Positions 19,614 through 28,807 are shown, counted from the stretch's first letter. The stretch: DNA of 64,000 nucleotides from Pseudorhodoferax soli (GCF_003337555.1 NZ_QPJK01000001.1:930001-994000); one strand, 5' to 3'. Notes: a model not told the origin generated them from the letters alone. Made by a program: numbers and translations.

Positions 19614-20505
19614 GACCGACTCCACCGCCCGCAGCCTGCACGGCTTGGCCGCCGGCGGGCCTCAACCCGAACGGCCCGACTGGACCATCCCCCAGGAGTG
19701 GGACCGCTACACCGCGCAGGAACACGCGGTCTGGAAGACCTTGTTCGAACGCCAGAGCCGGCTGCTGCCGGGCCGGGCGTGCGCCGCCTTCGTGCGCGGC
19801 ATGGCCGAGCTGCCGCTGCGCGCCGACCGCATCCCCGACTTCGAGGAACTGTCGGCGGTGTTGATGCAGCGCACCGGCTGGCAGGTGGTGGCCGTGCCCG
19901 GCCTGGTGCCGGACGACGTGTTCTTCGAACACCTGGCCCACAGGCGCTTTCCCGCGGGGCAGTTCATCCGCAAGCCGCACGAGCTCGACTACCTGCAGGA
20001 GCCGGACGTCTTCCACGACGTGTTCGGCCACGTGCCCATGCTGATGAACCCGGTGATGGCGGGCTTCATCCAGGCGTACGGCCAGGGCGGGCTGCGCGCC
20101 AAGGCGCTGGGCACGCTGGAGCAACTGGCGCGCGTGTACTGGTACACGGTGGAATTCGGGCTGGTGCTGGAAGACGGTGCGCCGCGCGTCTACGGCGCGG
20201 GCATCGTGTCCTCGTCCACCGAAACGCGGTTCTCGGTCGAGGACGATTCACCCCACCGCGTCCGCTTCGCGCTCGAGCGGGTGATGCGCACGCGCTACCG
20301 CATCGACGATTTCCAGGAGACCTACTTCGTGCTCGACCACCTCGATGAGCTGCTGGCCCTGGCCCAGGTCGACTTCGCGCCCTCCTACCAGCGCGTCAGC
20401 GGCGCGGCCGAGCACGGGCCCGGCGACCTGCTGCCCGGCGACACCGTGCTGACGCGCGGCACCGGCCGCTACCACGCGCGCAAGCGCCTGCAGGCGGCGG
20501 CATGA
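19606..20505 (+). CDS. phhA: phenylalanine 4-monooxygenase
   Basis: Non-haem iron, tetrahydropterin-dependent enzyme converting phenylalanine to tyrosine. The 299-residue bacterial single-domain form shows the iron ligands His137 and His142 (DVFHDVFGHVPML) and Glu183 (YWYTVEFGL), and the pterin-site segment RFPAGQFIRKPHELDYLQEPD. It overlaps phhB upstream by 8 nt and the SDR downstream by 4 nt (ATGA), so the three are one translational unit. No phhR-type sigma54 activator is nearby; the TetR gene at 15232 may take that role. Confidence 0.96.
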   Translation: MHETDSTARSLHGLAAGGPQPERPDWTIPQEWDRYTAQEHAVWKTLFERQSRLLPGRACAAFVRGMAELPLRADRIPDFEELSAVLMQRTGWQVVAVPGLVPDDVFFEHLAHRRFPAGQFIRKPHELDYLQEPDVFHDVFGHVPMLMNPVMAGFIQAYGQGGLRAKALGTLEQLARVYWYTVEFGLVLEDGAPRVYGAGIVSSSTETRFSVEDDSPHRVRFALERVMRTRYRIDDFQETYFVLDHLDELLALAQVDFAPSYQRVSGAAEHGPGDLLPGDTVLTRGTGRYHARKRLQAAA

Positions 20506-21203
20506 CAGCGCCCACGCAAGCGGTGCTGGTCACCGGCGCCGCAGGCCAGCTGGGCCAGGCGGTGGCGGCCCACTTCCACCAGGTGGGCACGCGGCTGCTG
20601 CTGCTCGACCGCGATGCGCAGGCGCTGCAGCGCCTGTACGGTGCGCTGCCCGGCGCAGTGCTGATCGACGCCGACCTGCTCGACCGCGCGCAGCTGCACA
20701 GCCGCATCGCGCAAGCCTGGCCCGTGTCGCAGCGCATCGACGTGCTGTGCCATCTGGCGGGCGGCTTTCGCATGGGCGAGGCGGTGCATGCGCTGGCCGA
20801 AGGCAGCTGGGACCTGCTGATGGACCTGAATGCGCGCAGCCTGCTGCACGTGGCGGCCAGCGTGGTGCCGCGCATGCTGGCCCAGGGTGCCGGCCGCATC
20901 GTGACGGTGGGTGCCGGTGCGGCGCAGCGCGGCGCGGCGCTGATGGGGGGCTACTGCGCATCCAAGAGCGCGCTGGTGCGGCTGACCGAAGCGATGTCGG
21001 CCGAACTGCGCGACCAGGGCATCAACGTCAACTGCGTGCTGCCCTCGGTGATCGACACGCCCGACAACCGCGCCGCCATGCCGGACGCGGACGCGTCGCG
21101 CTGGGTCGCGCCCGCGGCGCTGGCCGAGGTGATCGGCTTCCTCGCGTCCGACGCAGCCCGCGCCGTGCACGGGGCTGCGATACCGGTCAGCGGCCGGGCG
21201 TAG
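20502..21203 (+). CDS. SDR family oxidoreductase, possible dihydropteridine reductase
   Basis: Short-chain dehydrogenase of 233 residues with the nucleotide loop TGAAGQLG (11-18), the NAG-like LAGGF segment and the catalytic Tyr151/Lys155 (YCASK). Because its start overlaps the phhA stop by 4 nt and phhB is also present, a role in reducing quinonoid dihydropterin back to tetrahydropterin is reasonable, as eukaryotic QDPR is also an SDR. That assignment is inferred from context; a general 3-oxoacyl reductase-like function cannot be excluded. Last gene of the operon; it converges on the BamE-like gene. Confidence 0.85.
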   Translation: MTAPTQAVLVTGAAGQLGQAVAAHFHQVGTRLLLLDRDAQALQRLYGALPGAVLIDADLLDRAQLHSRIAQAWPVSQRIDVLCHLAGGFRMGEAVHALAEGSWDLLMDLNARSLLHVAASVVPRMLAQGAGRIVTVGAGAAQRGAALMGGYCASKSALVRLTEAMSAELRDQGINVNCVLPSVIDTPDNRAAMPDADASRWVAPAALAEVIGFLASDAARAVHGAAIPVSGRA

Positions 21204-21218
21204 CGGCCGCGCGGCGCA

Positions 21219-21731
21219 CTACTGGACCTTGTTCTCCGGTGCCTGCGGATCGAGCACGGAGCCGGTCCGCAGCACACGGTAGTCGGTGTTGAAGACCACG
21301 CTGAACACCATCGATGTGTTGGGGGCCTGCAGGTAGCGCCAGTCGTAGACCACTTCGCGCTGCAGGTCGTAGGGCGTGATCTTCATCGGCTTGCCCAGCA
21401 TCTTGCGCACGTCTTCCATCATCATGCCGGGCTGCACCTTGGCGAAGTTCTCGGGCGTGAGCACCTGGCGCAGCGCACTCATCTTGCCGTCCGGGCCGAT
21501 GGTGATCATGTAGTTGCGGTGGCCGGCGGGCTGGCGGTTGTATTCGAAGGTGCGGCCGCCGCCCGGCGCATCCCAGATCTTCTCGGGCTCGCCGAACTGC
21601 TTGCGCACGTCGGCCTCGGTGGCCACGCCCTCCTCCAGCGCGTCGATGCGCTGCGGGTCGCACCCCAGCAGCACAAGGCCCGCAAACGCTGCAGCAGCCC
21701 ACTGCGCCACCAGATTCCATCGCGCCGCCAT
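21219..21731 (-). CDS. lipoprotein with two BamE/SmpA-like repeats
   Basis: Outer-membrane-type lipoprotein of 170 residues. Signal peptide with lipobox LLGC (Cys24), then two BamE/SmpA/OmlA-like units, LEEGVATEADVRKQFGEP and VQPGMMMEDVRKMLGKP, each with the turn-helix-GxP pattern. BamE itself helps the BAM complex insert beta-barrel proteins; this longer, doubled form is a separate relative seen in betaproteobacteria, and its role is unproven. Divergent from the DUF3460 gene with 40 nt between starts. Confidence 0.85.
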   Translation of the reverse strand: MAARWNLVAQWAAAAFAGLVLLGCDPQRIDALEEGVATEADVRKQFGEPEKIWDAPGGGRTFEYNRQPAGHRNYMITIGPDGKMSALRQVLTPENFAKVQPGMMMEDVRKMLGKPMKITPYDLQREVVYDWRYLQAPNTSMVFSVVFNTDYRVLRTGSVLDPQAPENKVQ

Positions 21732-21771
21732 GCCGCCCCCTTAAAATCCGCGCCTTCGAAAGGTTCAGTGT

Positions 21772-21978
21772 ATGTCCATCTTCCGCCGCCCCGACTACAA
21801 GTCCGAGGCCACCCAGTTCATCGACCAGCTCAAGGCCCAGCAGCCCGACTTGGAAGCGCGCCAGCGCGCCGGCCGCGCCCTGCTGTGGGACAAGGCGGTG
21901 GACCGCAAGGTCTGGGCCGAGTTCCGCGAGGGCCAGGTGGCCCAGAAGCCCTACGTCTACCAGACCGACAACAACTGA
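21772..21978 (+). CDS. DUF3460 family small protein
   Basis: Charged cytoplasmic protein of 68 residues (MSIFRRPDYKSEATQFIDQLK at its start, VAQKPYVYQTDNN at its end). This matches DUF3460, a family confined largely to Burkholderiales and commonly encoded just upstream of scpA or panC. No catalytic motif is visible. It is 21 nt upstream of scpA and probably cotranscribed. Confidence 0.87.
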   Translation: MSIFRRPDYKSEATQFIDQLKAQQPDLEARQRAGRALLWDKAVDRKVWAEFREGQVAQKPYVYQTDNN

Positions 21979-21999
21979 TCGCGGCAGGCACCACGTCGC

Positions 22000-22845
22000 G
22001 TGGAGTCCAAGCTGCTGCCACCCGCCCACGGCGAGGCCGCCCCCATGCCGGAGGTGGTGGACCAGGTGGCGCTGGCGCGCCTGTACGGCGAGCCGCTCTT
22101 CGCCATCCCGCAGGATCTGTACATCCCGCCCGATGCGCTGGAGATCTTCCTCGAGGCCTTCGAAGGCCCGCTGGACCTGCTGCTCTACCTGATCCGCAAG
22201 CAAAACTTCAACATCCTCGACATTCCCATGGCTGCCGTGACACGGCAGTACCTGACGTATGTCGACGAGATCCGCACGCGCAACCTCGAACTGGCGGCCG
22301 AGTACCTGCTCATGGCGGCCATGCTGATCGAGATCAAGTCGCGCATGCTGCTGCCGCCCAAGCCCGCGCCCGAGGGCCAGGAGCCCGAGGATCCGCGCGC
22401 CGAACTCGTGCGCCGGCTGCTGGAGTACGAGCAGATGAAGCTGGCGGGCGCGCGCCTGAATGCGCTGCCGCAGTTCGGCCGCGACTTCCTCAAGGCCCAG
22501 GTCACCATCGAGCAGTCGCTGCAACCGCGCTTTCCCGACGTGCACCTGGCGGACCTGCAGGAGGCCTGGCGCGACATCCTGAAGCGGGCCAAGCTCGTGC
22601 AGCACCACAGGATCACGCGCGAGGAGCTGTCCGTGCGCGACTACATGACCCAGGTGCTGCGCACGCTGCAGGGCCGCAAGTTCGTCGAGTTCGAGGAACT
22701 GTTCAACCCCGAGAAGGGCTCGACCGTGCTGGTCGTGACCTTCATCGCGCTCTTGGAACTGGGCAAGGAAACGCTGGTCGAGATCGTGCAGGCCGAGGCC
22801 TTCGCACCCATCTACGTGCGCCTGGCCTACACCGCCACCAACTGA
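22000..22845 (+). CDS. scpA: segregation and condensation protein A
   Basis: Kleisin subunit that bridges SMC head domains with ScpB in chromosome condensation. The 281-residue protein has the FEGPLDLLLYLIRKQNFNILDIPMA-type N-terminal helix region (about residues 50-75) and AAEYLLMAAMLIEIKSRMLLP, both family hallmarks, and a C-terminal winged helix. GTG at 22000 is the probable start; a later ATG at 22045 is possible. No scpB is next to it. Its stop abuts the gpsA stop directly, with no base between the convergent genes. Confidence 0.94.
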   Translation: MESKLLPPAHGEAAPMPEVVDQVALARLYGEPLFAIPQDLYIPPDALEIFLEAFEGPLDLLLYLIRKQNFNILDIPMAAVTRQYLTYVDEIRTRNLELAAEYLLMAAMLIEIKSRMLLPPKPAPEGQEPEDPRAELVRRLLEYEQMKLAGARLNALPQFGRDFLKAQVTIEQSLQPRFPDVHLADLQEAWRDILKRAKLVQHHRITREELSVRDYMTQVLRTLQGRKFVEFEELFNPEKGSTVLVVTFIALLELGKETLVEIVQAEAFAPIYVRLAYTATN

Positions 22846-23838
22846 CTACACGCCGTCGGCTGCCGGCTCGCGGCCCATCAGCGCGGCCACCGCCTGCTGC
22901 GGCTGCAGCTGGCCGTCCAGCAGGGCCAGCACACTCTCGGCGATCGGCATCTCCACACGCAGGGCACGCGCGCGCTGCACCACGGTGCGGGCGCTGTAGA
23001 CGCCCTCGGCCACATGGCCCAGCGAGGCCACGGCTTCGTCCAGCCGCAGGCCGCTGGCCAGCAGCAGGCCGACCTTGCGGTTGCGGCTGAGATCGCCGGT
23101 GGCCGTCAGCACCAGGTCGCCCAGGCCGGACAGGCCCATGAAGGTCTCCGCGCGCGCCCCCAGGGCCAGGCCCAGGCGCGTCATCTCGGCCAGGCCGCGC
23201 GTGACCAGCGCCGCCCGGGCGTTGAGGCCCAGCGACAGGCCATCGCACAGGCCCGTGGCGATCGCCAGCAGGTTCTTGACGGCACCGCCCACTTCCACGC
23301 CGGGCACGTCGTCGCTGCTGTACACGCGCAGCGTCGGCCCGTGGAAGGCCTGGACCAGTGCCTCGCGCAACGCCGCATCGGCACTGGCGGCGACCAGCGC
23401 GGTCGGCTGGCCGGCCGCGACTTCCTGCGCAAAGCTGGGGCCGCTCAGCACGCCGAAAGGCGCCTCGCCGACCACGGCATGGTGGATCTCATGGCCGAGC
23501 AGGCCGGCACCGCCGGCCTCGAAGCCCTTGCACAGCCAGGCGAGCGGCCGGCCCAGCGGCGCGAGTTCGGCCAGCATGGGGCGCAGCGCCGCCATGGGCG
23601 TCGCGATGACGAGCATGTCCTGGTCCGCGCACAGCGGTGACAGCGGCCCGTCGGCCAGTTGCAGCAGCGCAGGCAACGGCGTGCCGGGCAGGTAGCGGGC
23701 ATTGCTGCGCTGCGCGCGCATCTGGGCCACCTGCGCGGTGTCGCGCGCCCACAGCGTCACGCTGCGCCCTGGCAGCCGGCTGGCATGCACGGCCAGTGCC
23801 GTGCCCCAGGCGCCCGCGCCCAGCACGGCGATCTTCAT
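22846..23838 (-). CDS. gpsA: NAD(P)-dependent glycerol-3-phosphate dehydrogenase
   Basis: Makes sn-glycerol-3-phosphate for phospholipid synthesis from dihydroxyacetone phosphate. The 330-residue protein starts with [16 protein letters not shown] (Rossmann loop 7-12) and shows [24 protein letters not shown], the substrate region with the catalytic Lys in GGAVKN. It follows secB after 4 nt, the conserved secB-gpsA order of proteobacteria. Confidence 0.96.
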   Translation of the reverse strand: MKIAVLGAGAWGTALAVHASRLPGRSVTLWARDTAQVAQMRAQRSNARYLPGTPLPALLQLADGPLSPLCADQDMLVIATPMAALRPMLAELAPLGRPLAWLCKGFEAGGAGLLGHEIHHAVVGEAPFGVLSGPSFAQEVAAGQPTALVAASADAALREALVQAFHGPTLRVYSSDDVPGVEVGGAVKNLLAIATGLCDGLSLGLNARAALVTRGLAEMTRLGLALGARAETFMGLSGLGDLVLTATGDLSRNRKVGLLLASGLRLDEAVASLGHVAEGVYSARTVVQRARALRVEMPIAESVLALLDGQLQPQQAVAALMGREPAADGV

Positions 23839-23842
23839 CGGC

Positions 23843-24316
23843 TTATTGGATGGCCGGAACCGCGCCGTTGGCAGCGGTGGCCTGTTGGGCCTGCTGCTGC
23901 TCGTACATGGCCTGGAAGTTGATCTCGGCCAGGTGCACGGGCGGGAAGCCGGCGCGCTGCACCAGGTCGGCCACATTGCCGCGCAGGTAGGGGTAGACGA
24001 TCTGCGGGCAGGCGATGCCCATGATGGCGCCCATCTGGTCCTGCGGCAGGTTGCGGATCTCGAAGATGCCGGCCTGCTTGGCTTCGACCAGGAACACCGT
24101 CTTGTCGCCGCCCACGCGCGTGTGCACCGTGGCGGTGACCGTCACCTCGTAGATGCCTTCGGCCACGTTGTTGCCGTCCACGCCCAGCTGGATATCGACC
24201 TGGGGCTGTTCCTGCTGCAACAGGATGGCCGGCGAATTGGGCTGCTCCAGCGAAGCTTCCTTCAGGTAGATGCGCTGGATCTGGAACACGGGAGCTTGGT
24301 CTTGGGTCTCGGCCAT
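23843..24316 (-). CDS. secB: protein-export chaperone SecB
   Basis: Tetrameric cytoplasmic chaperone that keeps precursors unfolded and hands them to SecA. The 157-residue protein shows [19 protein letters not shown] and [19 protein letters not shown], both conserved SecB blocks. An intrinsic terminator upstream (24335-24367) separates it from grxC, so secB-gpsA may have their own promoter in the short space before 24316. Confidence 0.97.
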   Translation of the reverse strand: MAETQDQAPVFQIQRIYLKEASLEQPNSPAILLQQEQPQVDIQLGVDGNNVAEGIYEVTVTATVHTRVGGDKTVFLVEAKQAGIFEIRNLPQDQMGAIMGIACPQIVYPYLRGNVADLVQRAGFPPVHLAEINFQAMYEQQQAQQATAANGAVPAIQ

Positions 24317-24334
24317 GGAGGTCTTTCGGGTGTC

Positions 24335-24367
24335 AAAAAAACCCGCCGGGAACGCATCCGCGGCGGG
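24335..24367 (-). terminator. intrinsic terminator after grxC
   Basis: Read on the minus strand, CCCGCCG pairs with CGGCGGG over an 11-nt loop and is followed by seven T residues. It lies 35 nt past the grxC stop and before the secB start, so it ends the gene pair encoding the rhodanese and glutaredoxin. Confidence 0.85.
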
Positions 24368-24402
24368 CGGCAGTCAGCCGGCGATTATGGCCGAGCGCTG
24401 TG

Positions 24403-24663
24403 TCAGCTTGCCTGCAGCAGCGGCACCAGGCCGCCGCGGCTGTCCAGCGCGATGAGGTCGTCGCATCCGCCCACATGGGTGTCGCCGATGAAGATCTGCG
24501 GCACGGTCCGCCGGCCCGTCAACTCCATCATCTTGGCGCGCTCGGCGGGGTCGGTGTCCACGCGGATCTCCTCGATGTGCGCCACACCCTTGGCCTTGAG
24601 CACCTGCTTGGCGCGGATGCAGTAAGGGCACACCGCGGTCGTGTACATGCGCACGGTCTGCAT
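24403..24663 (-). CDS. grxC: glutaredoxin 3
   Basis: Glutathione-dependent dithiol oxidoreductase of 86 residues with the active site CPYC at 12-15 and the glutathione-binding TVPQIFIGDTHVGGCDDL. The ATG at 24663 shares its A with the last base of the rhodanese stop (TGATG), so the two are coupled. A longer in-frame reading upstream is antisense-like sequence within the rhodanese gene and is not credible. Confidence 0.95.
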   Translation of the reverse strand: MQTVRMYTTAVCPYCIRAKQVLKAKGVAHIEEIRVDTDPAERAKMMELTGRRTVPQIFIGDTHVGGCDDLIALDSRGGLVPLLQAS

Positions 24664-25073
24664 CAGGCTTTCTCCACCGGCAGGCCGGCGTCGCGCCAGC
24701 CCTTCATGCCGCCGCCCACGGCCTGGGCGTTCTCGTAGCCCAGCTTTTTGGCGGCCGCTACGGCACGGTTGGCGCGCGCGCCGGTCGGGCACACCAGCAG
24801 CAGCGGCACGCCCTTGTTCTTGACGACGGCGGGCAGCTTGGTATCAAGCTGGCCGAAGGGCACATTCTTGGCACCGACGACATGGCCGGCGGCGAACTCC
24901 GCCTCCTCGCTGACATCCACCACCACCGCCTTTTCGCGGTTGATCAGTTGCACGGCACCGGCCGGCGTCAGTGCGGAAGCGCCGGCGGCACCGGAGACCA
25001 TGGGCCACAGCAGCAGGCTGGCGGAAACCAGCGCCACGGTGAACAGCATCCAGTTGTCGATCACGAAATTCAT
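24663..25073 (-). CDS. membrane-anchored rhodanese-like protein
   Basis: Single-domain sulfurtransferase of 136 residues anchored by an N-terminal helix ([19 protein letters not shown], about 8-26). The active-site loop is CPTGAR with Cys95 and Arg100. Rhodaneses of this YibN type are found in the secB/grxC/gpmA neighbourhood of many proteobacteria and may supply sulfur or handle redox stress near the membrane. Divergent from gpmA with 124 nt between starts. Confidence 0.9.
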   Translation of the reverse strand: MNFVIDNWMLFTVALVSASLLLWPMVSGAAGASALTPAGAVQLINREKAVVVDVSEEAEFAAGHVVGAKNVPFGQLDTKLPAVVKNKGVPLLLVCPTGARANRAVAAAKKLGYENAQAVGGGMKGWRDAGLPVEKA

Positions 25074-25197
25074 GCAGAGGCTCTCTCGTTGGGACCGCGG
25101 CCGATCTGGCCTGCGGGTCGGCGATTCTAAAATGCCCGGTTTCGGCCCGCTGAGCGCGCCGCCCCAAATCCCTCTCGCTCTCCGAACCTTGACCACC

Positions 25198-25944
25198 ATG
25201 CACAAACTCGTCCTGATCCGCCACGGCGAATCGACCTGGAACCTCGAGAACCGATTCACCGGCTGGACCGACGTGGACCTCACGGAAACCGGCATCGAAC
25301 AGGCCAAGAACGCCGGCCGCCTGCTGCGCGCCGAGGGCTACGAATTCGACGTGGCCTACACCAGCGTGCTCAAGCGCGCCACGCGCACGCTGTGGCACAC
25401 GCTGGACGAGATGGACCGCACCTGGCTGCCCGTGGTGCACAGCTGGCGCCTGAACGAGCGGCACTACGGCGCACTGCAGGGCCTGAACAAGGCCGAGACC
25501 GCCAAGCAGTACGGCGACGAGCAGGTGCTGGTCTGGCGCCGCAGCTACGACACGCCGCCGCCGGCACTGGAGGCCACCGACCCGCGCAGCGAGCGCGGCG
25601 ACCTGCGCTACGCCAAGCTGGCGCCCGAGCAGATTCCGCTCACGGAGTGCCTGAAGGACACCGTGGACCGCGTGCTGCCGTTCTGGAACGAAGCCATGGC
25701 ACCGGCCATCCAATCGGGCCGCCGCGTGGTCGTGGCCGCCCACGGCAACTCCATCCGGGCCCTGGTCAAGTACCTGGACGGCATCTCCGATGCCGACATC
25801 GTGGGCCTGAACATTCCCAACGGAATTCCGCTGGTTTACGAGCTGGATGCCGGCCTCAAGCCGATCCGCCACTACTATCTGGGCGACGCCGAAGCGGCTG
25901 CACGCGCCGCCGCGGCGGTGGCTGCGCAGGGCAAGAAGGCCTGA
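25198..25944 (+). CDS. gpmA: 2,3-bisphosphoglycerate-dependent phosphoglycerate mutase
   Basis: Glycolytic enzyme interconverting 3- and 2-phosphoglycerate. The 248-residue protein begins [15 protein letters not shown], with the phosphorylated His9 in RHG (8-10), and contains [30 protein letters not shown] and [15 protein letters not shown]. The ATG at 25198 is preferred over an upstream reading because it gives the standard N-terminus. An alanine-rich tail ([12 protein letters not shown]) is common in this order. Confidence 0.97.
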   Translation: MHKLVLIRHGESTWNLENRFTGWTDVDLTETGIEQAKNAGRLLRAEGYEFDVAYTSVLKRATRTLWHTLDEMDRTWLPVVHSWRLNERHYGALQGLNKAETAKQYGDEQVLVWRRSYDTPPPALEATDPRSERGDLRYAKLAPEQIPLTECLKDTVDRVLPFWNEAMAPAIQSGRRVVVAAHGNSIRALVKYLDGISDADIVGLNIPNGIPLVYELDAGLKPIRHYYLGDAEAAARAAAAVAAQGKKA

Positions 25945-26057
25945 TTTCAGTGAACGGCCTGTAAAGGCCGAAAATTCTCCGCTGTTTCAGCGGAACCGGG
26001 CCGCGATCCGGCATTCCAATCGCATATTTGTCGGAACCTGTCTGGGGATTGCTCGCT

Positions 26058-27494
26058 ATGGGTCAGAAACTGAAGATCGCAGGCTGGGTGGCAGCCGGTG
26101 CCCTGGCAGGGGCCATGACCACCGTGTCGCTGCAGACCGTGGCGCGCGGCGCCATGGCACCGCTGCCGCTGGAGGAACTCCAGCAGCTGGCCGCCGTGTT
26201 CGGCATGGTCAAGAGCGACTATGTCGAGCCGGTCGACGAGAAGAAGCTGATCAGCGACGCCATCTCCGGCATGGTCGCCAGCCTGGATCCGCACTCGCAG
26301 TACTTCGACAAGAAGTCCTTCAAGGAATTCCGCGAGGGCACGACGGGCCGCTTCGTCGGCGTGGGCATCGAGATCACGCAGGAAGACGGCCTGGTCAAGG
26401 TGGTTTCGCCGATCGAAGGCTCGCCGGCCTTCCGCGCGGGCCTCAAACCCGGTGACCTGATCACCAAGATCGACGACACGGCCGTCAAGGGCCTGTCGCT
26501 GAACGATGCCGTCAAGCGCATGCGTGGCGAGCCCAACACCAAGGTCGACCTGACCATCTTCCGCAAGGACGAGAGCCGCACCTTCCCGGTCTCGATCACG
26601 CGCGAGGAGATCCGCACGCAGTCGGTCAAGGGCAAGGTCGTGGAGCCGGGCTACGCCTGGCTGCGCCTGAGCCAGTTCCAGGACCGCACGGTGGACGACT
26701 TCGCGCGCAAGCTCGAGGAGATCTACAAGCAGGAGCCCAACCTCAAGGGCCTGGTGCTGGACCTGCGCAACGACCCGGGCGGCCTGCTCGACGCGGCCGT
26801 GGCCGTCTCCGCGGCCTTCCTGCCCGATGGCGTGACCGTGGTGTCCACCAACGGCCAACTGGCCGACAGCAAGTTCACCTACAAGGCCGCGCCCGAGTAC
26901 TACCTGCGCCGCGGCGGCTCCGATCCGCTCAAGCGGCTGCCGGCAGCGCTCAAGACCGTGCCCATCGTGGTGCTGGTCAACGAAGGCTCGGCCTCGGCCA
27001 GCGAGATCGTGGCCGGCGCGCTGCAGGACCACAAGCGCGCCACCATCATGGGCAGCCAGACCTTCGGCAAGGGCTCGGTGCAGACCGTGCGCCCGCTGGG
27101 CCCGGACACCGGCCTGAAGCTCACCACGGCGCGCTACTACACCCCGAGCGGCAACTCGATCCAGGCCAAGGGCATCGTGCCCGACGTGATGGTCGACGAG
27201 ACCGAGGAAGGCAGCCCCTTCGCCGCCCTGCGCACGCGCGAGGCCGACCTGGAGAAGCACCTGAACAGCGGCCAGGGCCCCGAGGTCAAGGACCCGGGCC
27301 GCGAGAAGGCCCGCGAGGAAGCCCGCAAGCGGCTGGAAGAGGAAGCCAAGAAGCCGGTGTCCGAACGCCGCCCGCCCGAGTTCGGCTCGGACAAGGACTT
27401 CCAGCTGGCCCAGGCCGTGAACCAGCTCAAGGGTGGCCCGGTGCTGGTCAGCAAGACCCTGGTCGAGCGGCCGGCGGAGAAGAAGGAAAACTGA
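26058..27494 (+). CDS. carboxy-terminal processing protease (S41 family)
   Basis: Periplasmic serine protease of the CtpA/Prc group, 478 residues. An N-terminal signal/anchor (IAGWVAAGALAGAMTTVSL) leads to a PDZ domain (about 85-170) and the S41 core. The catalytic Ser313 (GSASASE) and Lys338 (FGKGS) are 25 residues apart as usual. The C-terminal region is rich in Glu, Lys and Arg (about 405-450), likely helical. It follows gpmA by 113 nt, a conserved order with moeB in betaproteobacteria. Targets are unknown; relatives process PBPs or cell-wall hydrolases. Confidence 0.93.
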   Translation: MGQKLKIAGWVAAGALAGAMTTVSLQTVARGAMAPLPLEELQQLAAVFGMVKSDYVEPVDEKKLISDAISGMVASLDPHSQYFDKKSFKEFREGTTGRFVGVGIEITQEDGLVKVVSPIEGSPAFRAGLKPGDLITKIDDTAVKGLSLNDAVKRMRGEPNTKVDLTIFRKDESRTFPVSITREEIRTQSVKGKVVEPGYAWLRLSQFQDRTVDDFARKLEEIYKQEPNLKGLVLDLRNDPGGLLDAAVAVSAAFLPDGVTVVSTNGQLADSKFTYKAAPEYYLRRGGSDPLKRLPAALKTVPIVVLVNEGSASASEIVAGALQDHKRATIMGSQTFGKGSVQTVRPLGPDTGLKLTTARYYTPSGNSIQAKGIVPDVMVDETEEGSPFAALRTREADLEKHLNSGQGPEVKDPGREKAREEARKRLEEEAKKPVSERRPPEFGSDKDFQLAQAVNQLKGGPVLVSKTLVERPAEKKEN

Positions 27495-27513
27495 TCTCCG
27501 CCGCGCGCGGCCC

Positions 27514-27540
27514 AAGCCCCGCACCGCGGGGCTTTTTCTT
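27514..27540 (+). terminator. intrinsic terminator after the S41 protease gene
   Basis: AAGCCCCGC pairs with GCGGGGCTT around an ACC loop and is followed by TTTTTCTT. It lies 20 nt after the protease stop and before moeB, so moeB probably relies on read-through or its own promoter. Confidence 0.85.
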
Positions 27541-27561
27541 GGGTGCCGCCACAATCCCGGC

Positions 27562-28311
27562 ATGACCGACGACCAGCTCCTGCGCTACTCGCGCCACATC
27601 CTGCTCGACGAGATCGGCATCGAAGGCCAGCAGCGGCTGCTCGATGCCCATGCGCTGGTGGTGGGCGCCGGCGGGCTGGGCTCGCCGGTGGCGCTGTACA
27701 TGGGCAGCGCCGGGGTCGGCCGCATCACGCTGGTCGACGACGACCAGGTCGACCTGACCAACCTGCAGCGCCAGATCGCCCACAACATGGCGCGGCTGGG
27801 CCAGCCCAAGGCCGACTCGGCGCGTGCGGCCGTCGCGGCACTGAACCCCGAGGTGGTGGTCGAGACCGTGGCCCAGCGCGCAGACGCGGCGCTGCTGGAC
27901 CGCCTGGTGCGCGCGGCCGACGTGGTGCTGGACTGCTGCGACAACTTCGCCACCCGCCAGGCCGTCAACGCGGCCTGCGTGCGGCATGGCCGGCCGCTGG
28001 TCTCGGGCGCGGCGATCCGCTTCGACGCGCAACTGGCGGTGTTCGACCCGCGCGACGCCGCGTCGCCCTGCTATGCCTGCGTCTTTCCACCCGACAGCAC
28101 GCCCGAGGAAGTGCGTTGCGCCACCATGGGCGTGCTGGCGCCACTCGTTGGCGTGATCGGCAGCCTGCAGGCGGTGGAGGCGCTCAAGCTGCTCAGCGGT
28201 GCCGGCCCCTCGCTGGCCGGGCGCCTGCTCATGCTCGATGCACGCCAGCTGGAATGGACCACGCTGCGCGTGCCCCGGCAAGCGCATTGCCCGGTGTGCG
28301 CCAACCGCTGA
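27562..28311 (+). CDS. HesA/MoeB/ThiF family adenylyltransferase
   Basis: E1-like enzyme of 249 residues that adenylates the C-terminus of MoaD or ThiS in molybdopterin or thiamine synthesis. GAGGLGSP at 35-42 binds ATP, and two CxxC pairs (Cys170/Cys173 and Cys243/Cys246) bind zinc. There is no fused C-terminal rhodanese domain. In betaproteobacteria this gene downstream of the S41 protease is usually called moeB; whether it serves MoaD or ThiS is not settled by sequence. Its last 83 bases overlap the 3' end of the convergent nuclease gene. Confidence 0.92.
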   Translation: MTDDQLLRYSRHILLDEIGIEGQQRLLDAHALVVGAGGLGSPVALYMGSAGVGRITLVDDDQVDLTNLQRQIAHNMARLGQPKADSARAAVAALNPEVVVETVAQRADAALLDRLVRAADVVLDCCDNFATRQAVNAACVRHGRPLVSGAAIRFDAQLAVFDPRDAASPCYACVFPPDSTPEEVRCATMGVLAPLVGVIGSLQAVEALKLLSGAGPSLAGRLLMLDARQLEWTTLRVPRQAHCPVCANR

Positions 28312-28807
28312 AGGGTCGACCGCACGGGCCGTGCTCGCGGCGGAACGCGTAGGGACGCTGTGCCCCCGCATCGGCAAACAGGCCGCGACGGGCTGCACGC
28401 GCCTCGCGCTCTTCCTCGGCGTAGGGTCCGGGGCTGTTGCGGTAGCGGTACGACCAGGCATGGCCCGTGCGCACCATGCGGGCCGCCACGGCGACGTCGG
28501 CATGCCACAGGCGCGCCAGCAGCCGCCCGTAGTCGTCGTGTCGCAGCGGCTGCACGTGCACGGCAAGGCCGAGCAGCTCCCGCTGCAGCGCAGACCGCGC
28601 CTCGGCACCGTGGGCCTGGCACAGCTCCGGGGCGTCGATGCCATGCACGCGGATCTTGCGCGGCGCGCCGCCATCGGCCGGCCGCACCCACAGCGTGTCG
28701 CCATCGCTGACGTAACTGACCACGCCCCACCATGCATCGGCGGCACGCGCCGGCGCGCACGACAGGCTTGCGAGAGTCCAGCACAGGGCGACGAGAGAAC
28801 GGAACAC
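28229..28807 (-). CDS. secreted thermonuclease-family (SNase) protein
   Basis: Staphylococcal-nuclease-like protein of 192 residues with an N-terminal signal peptide (about 1-23, cleavage near ARA-AD). Catalytic residues Arg53 and Glu61 (IRVHGIDAPE), Arg95 (YGR) and the calcium-site DGDT are present, so activity on DNA or RNA is likely in the periplasm or outside. The domain proper ends near residue 155; the last ~35 residues (after RRPFSGW-like sequence) are encoded antisense to the moeB end and look like an accidental tail created by a lost stop. Confidence 0.85.
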   Translation of the reverse strand: MFRSLVALCWTLASLSCAPARAADAWWGVVSYVSDGDTLWVRPADGGAPRKIRVHGIDAPELCQAHGAEARSALQRELLGLAVHVQPLRHDDYGRLLARLWHADVAVAARMVRTGHAWSYRYRNSPGPYAEEEREARAARRGLFADAGAQRPYAFRREHGPCGRPFSGWRTPGNALAGARAAWSIPAGVHRA

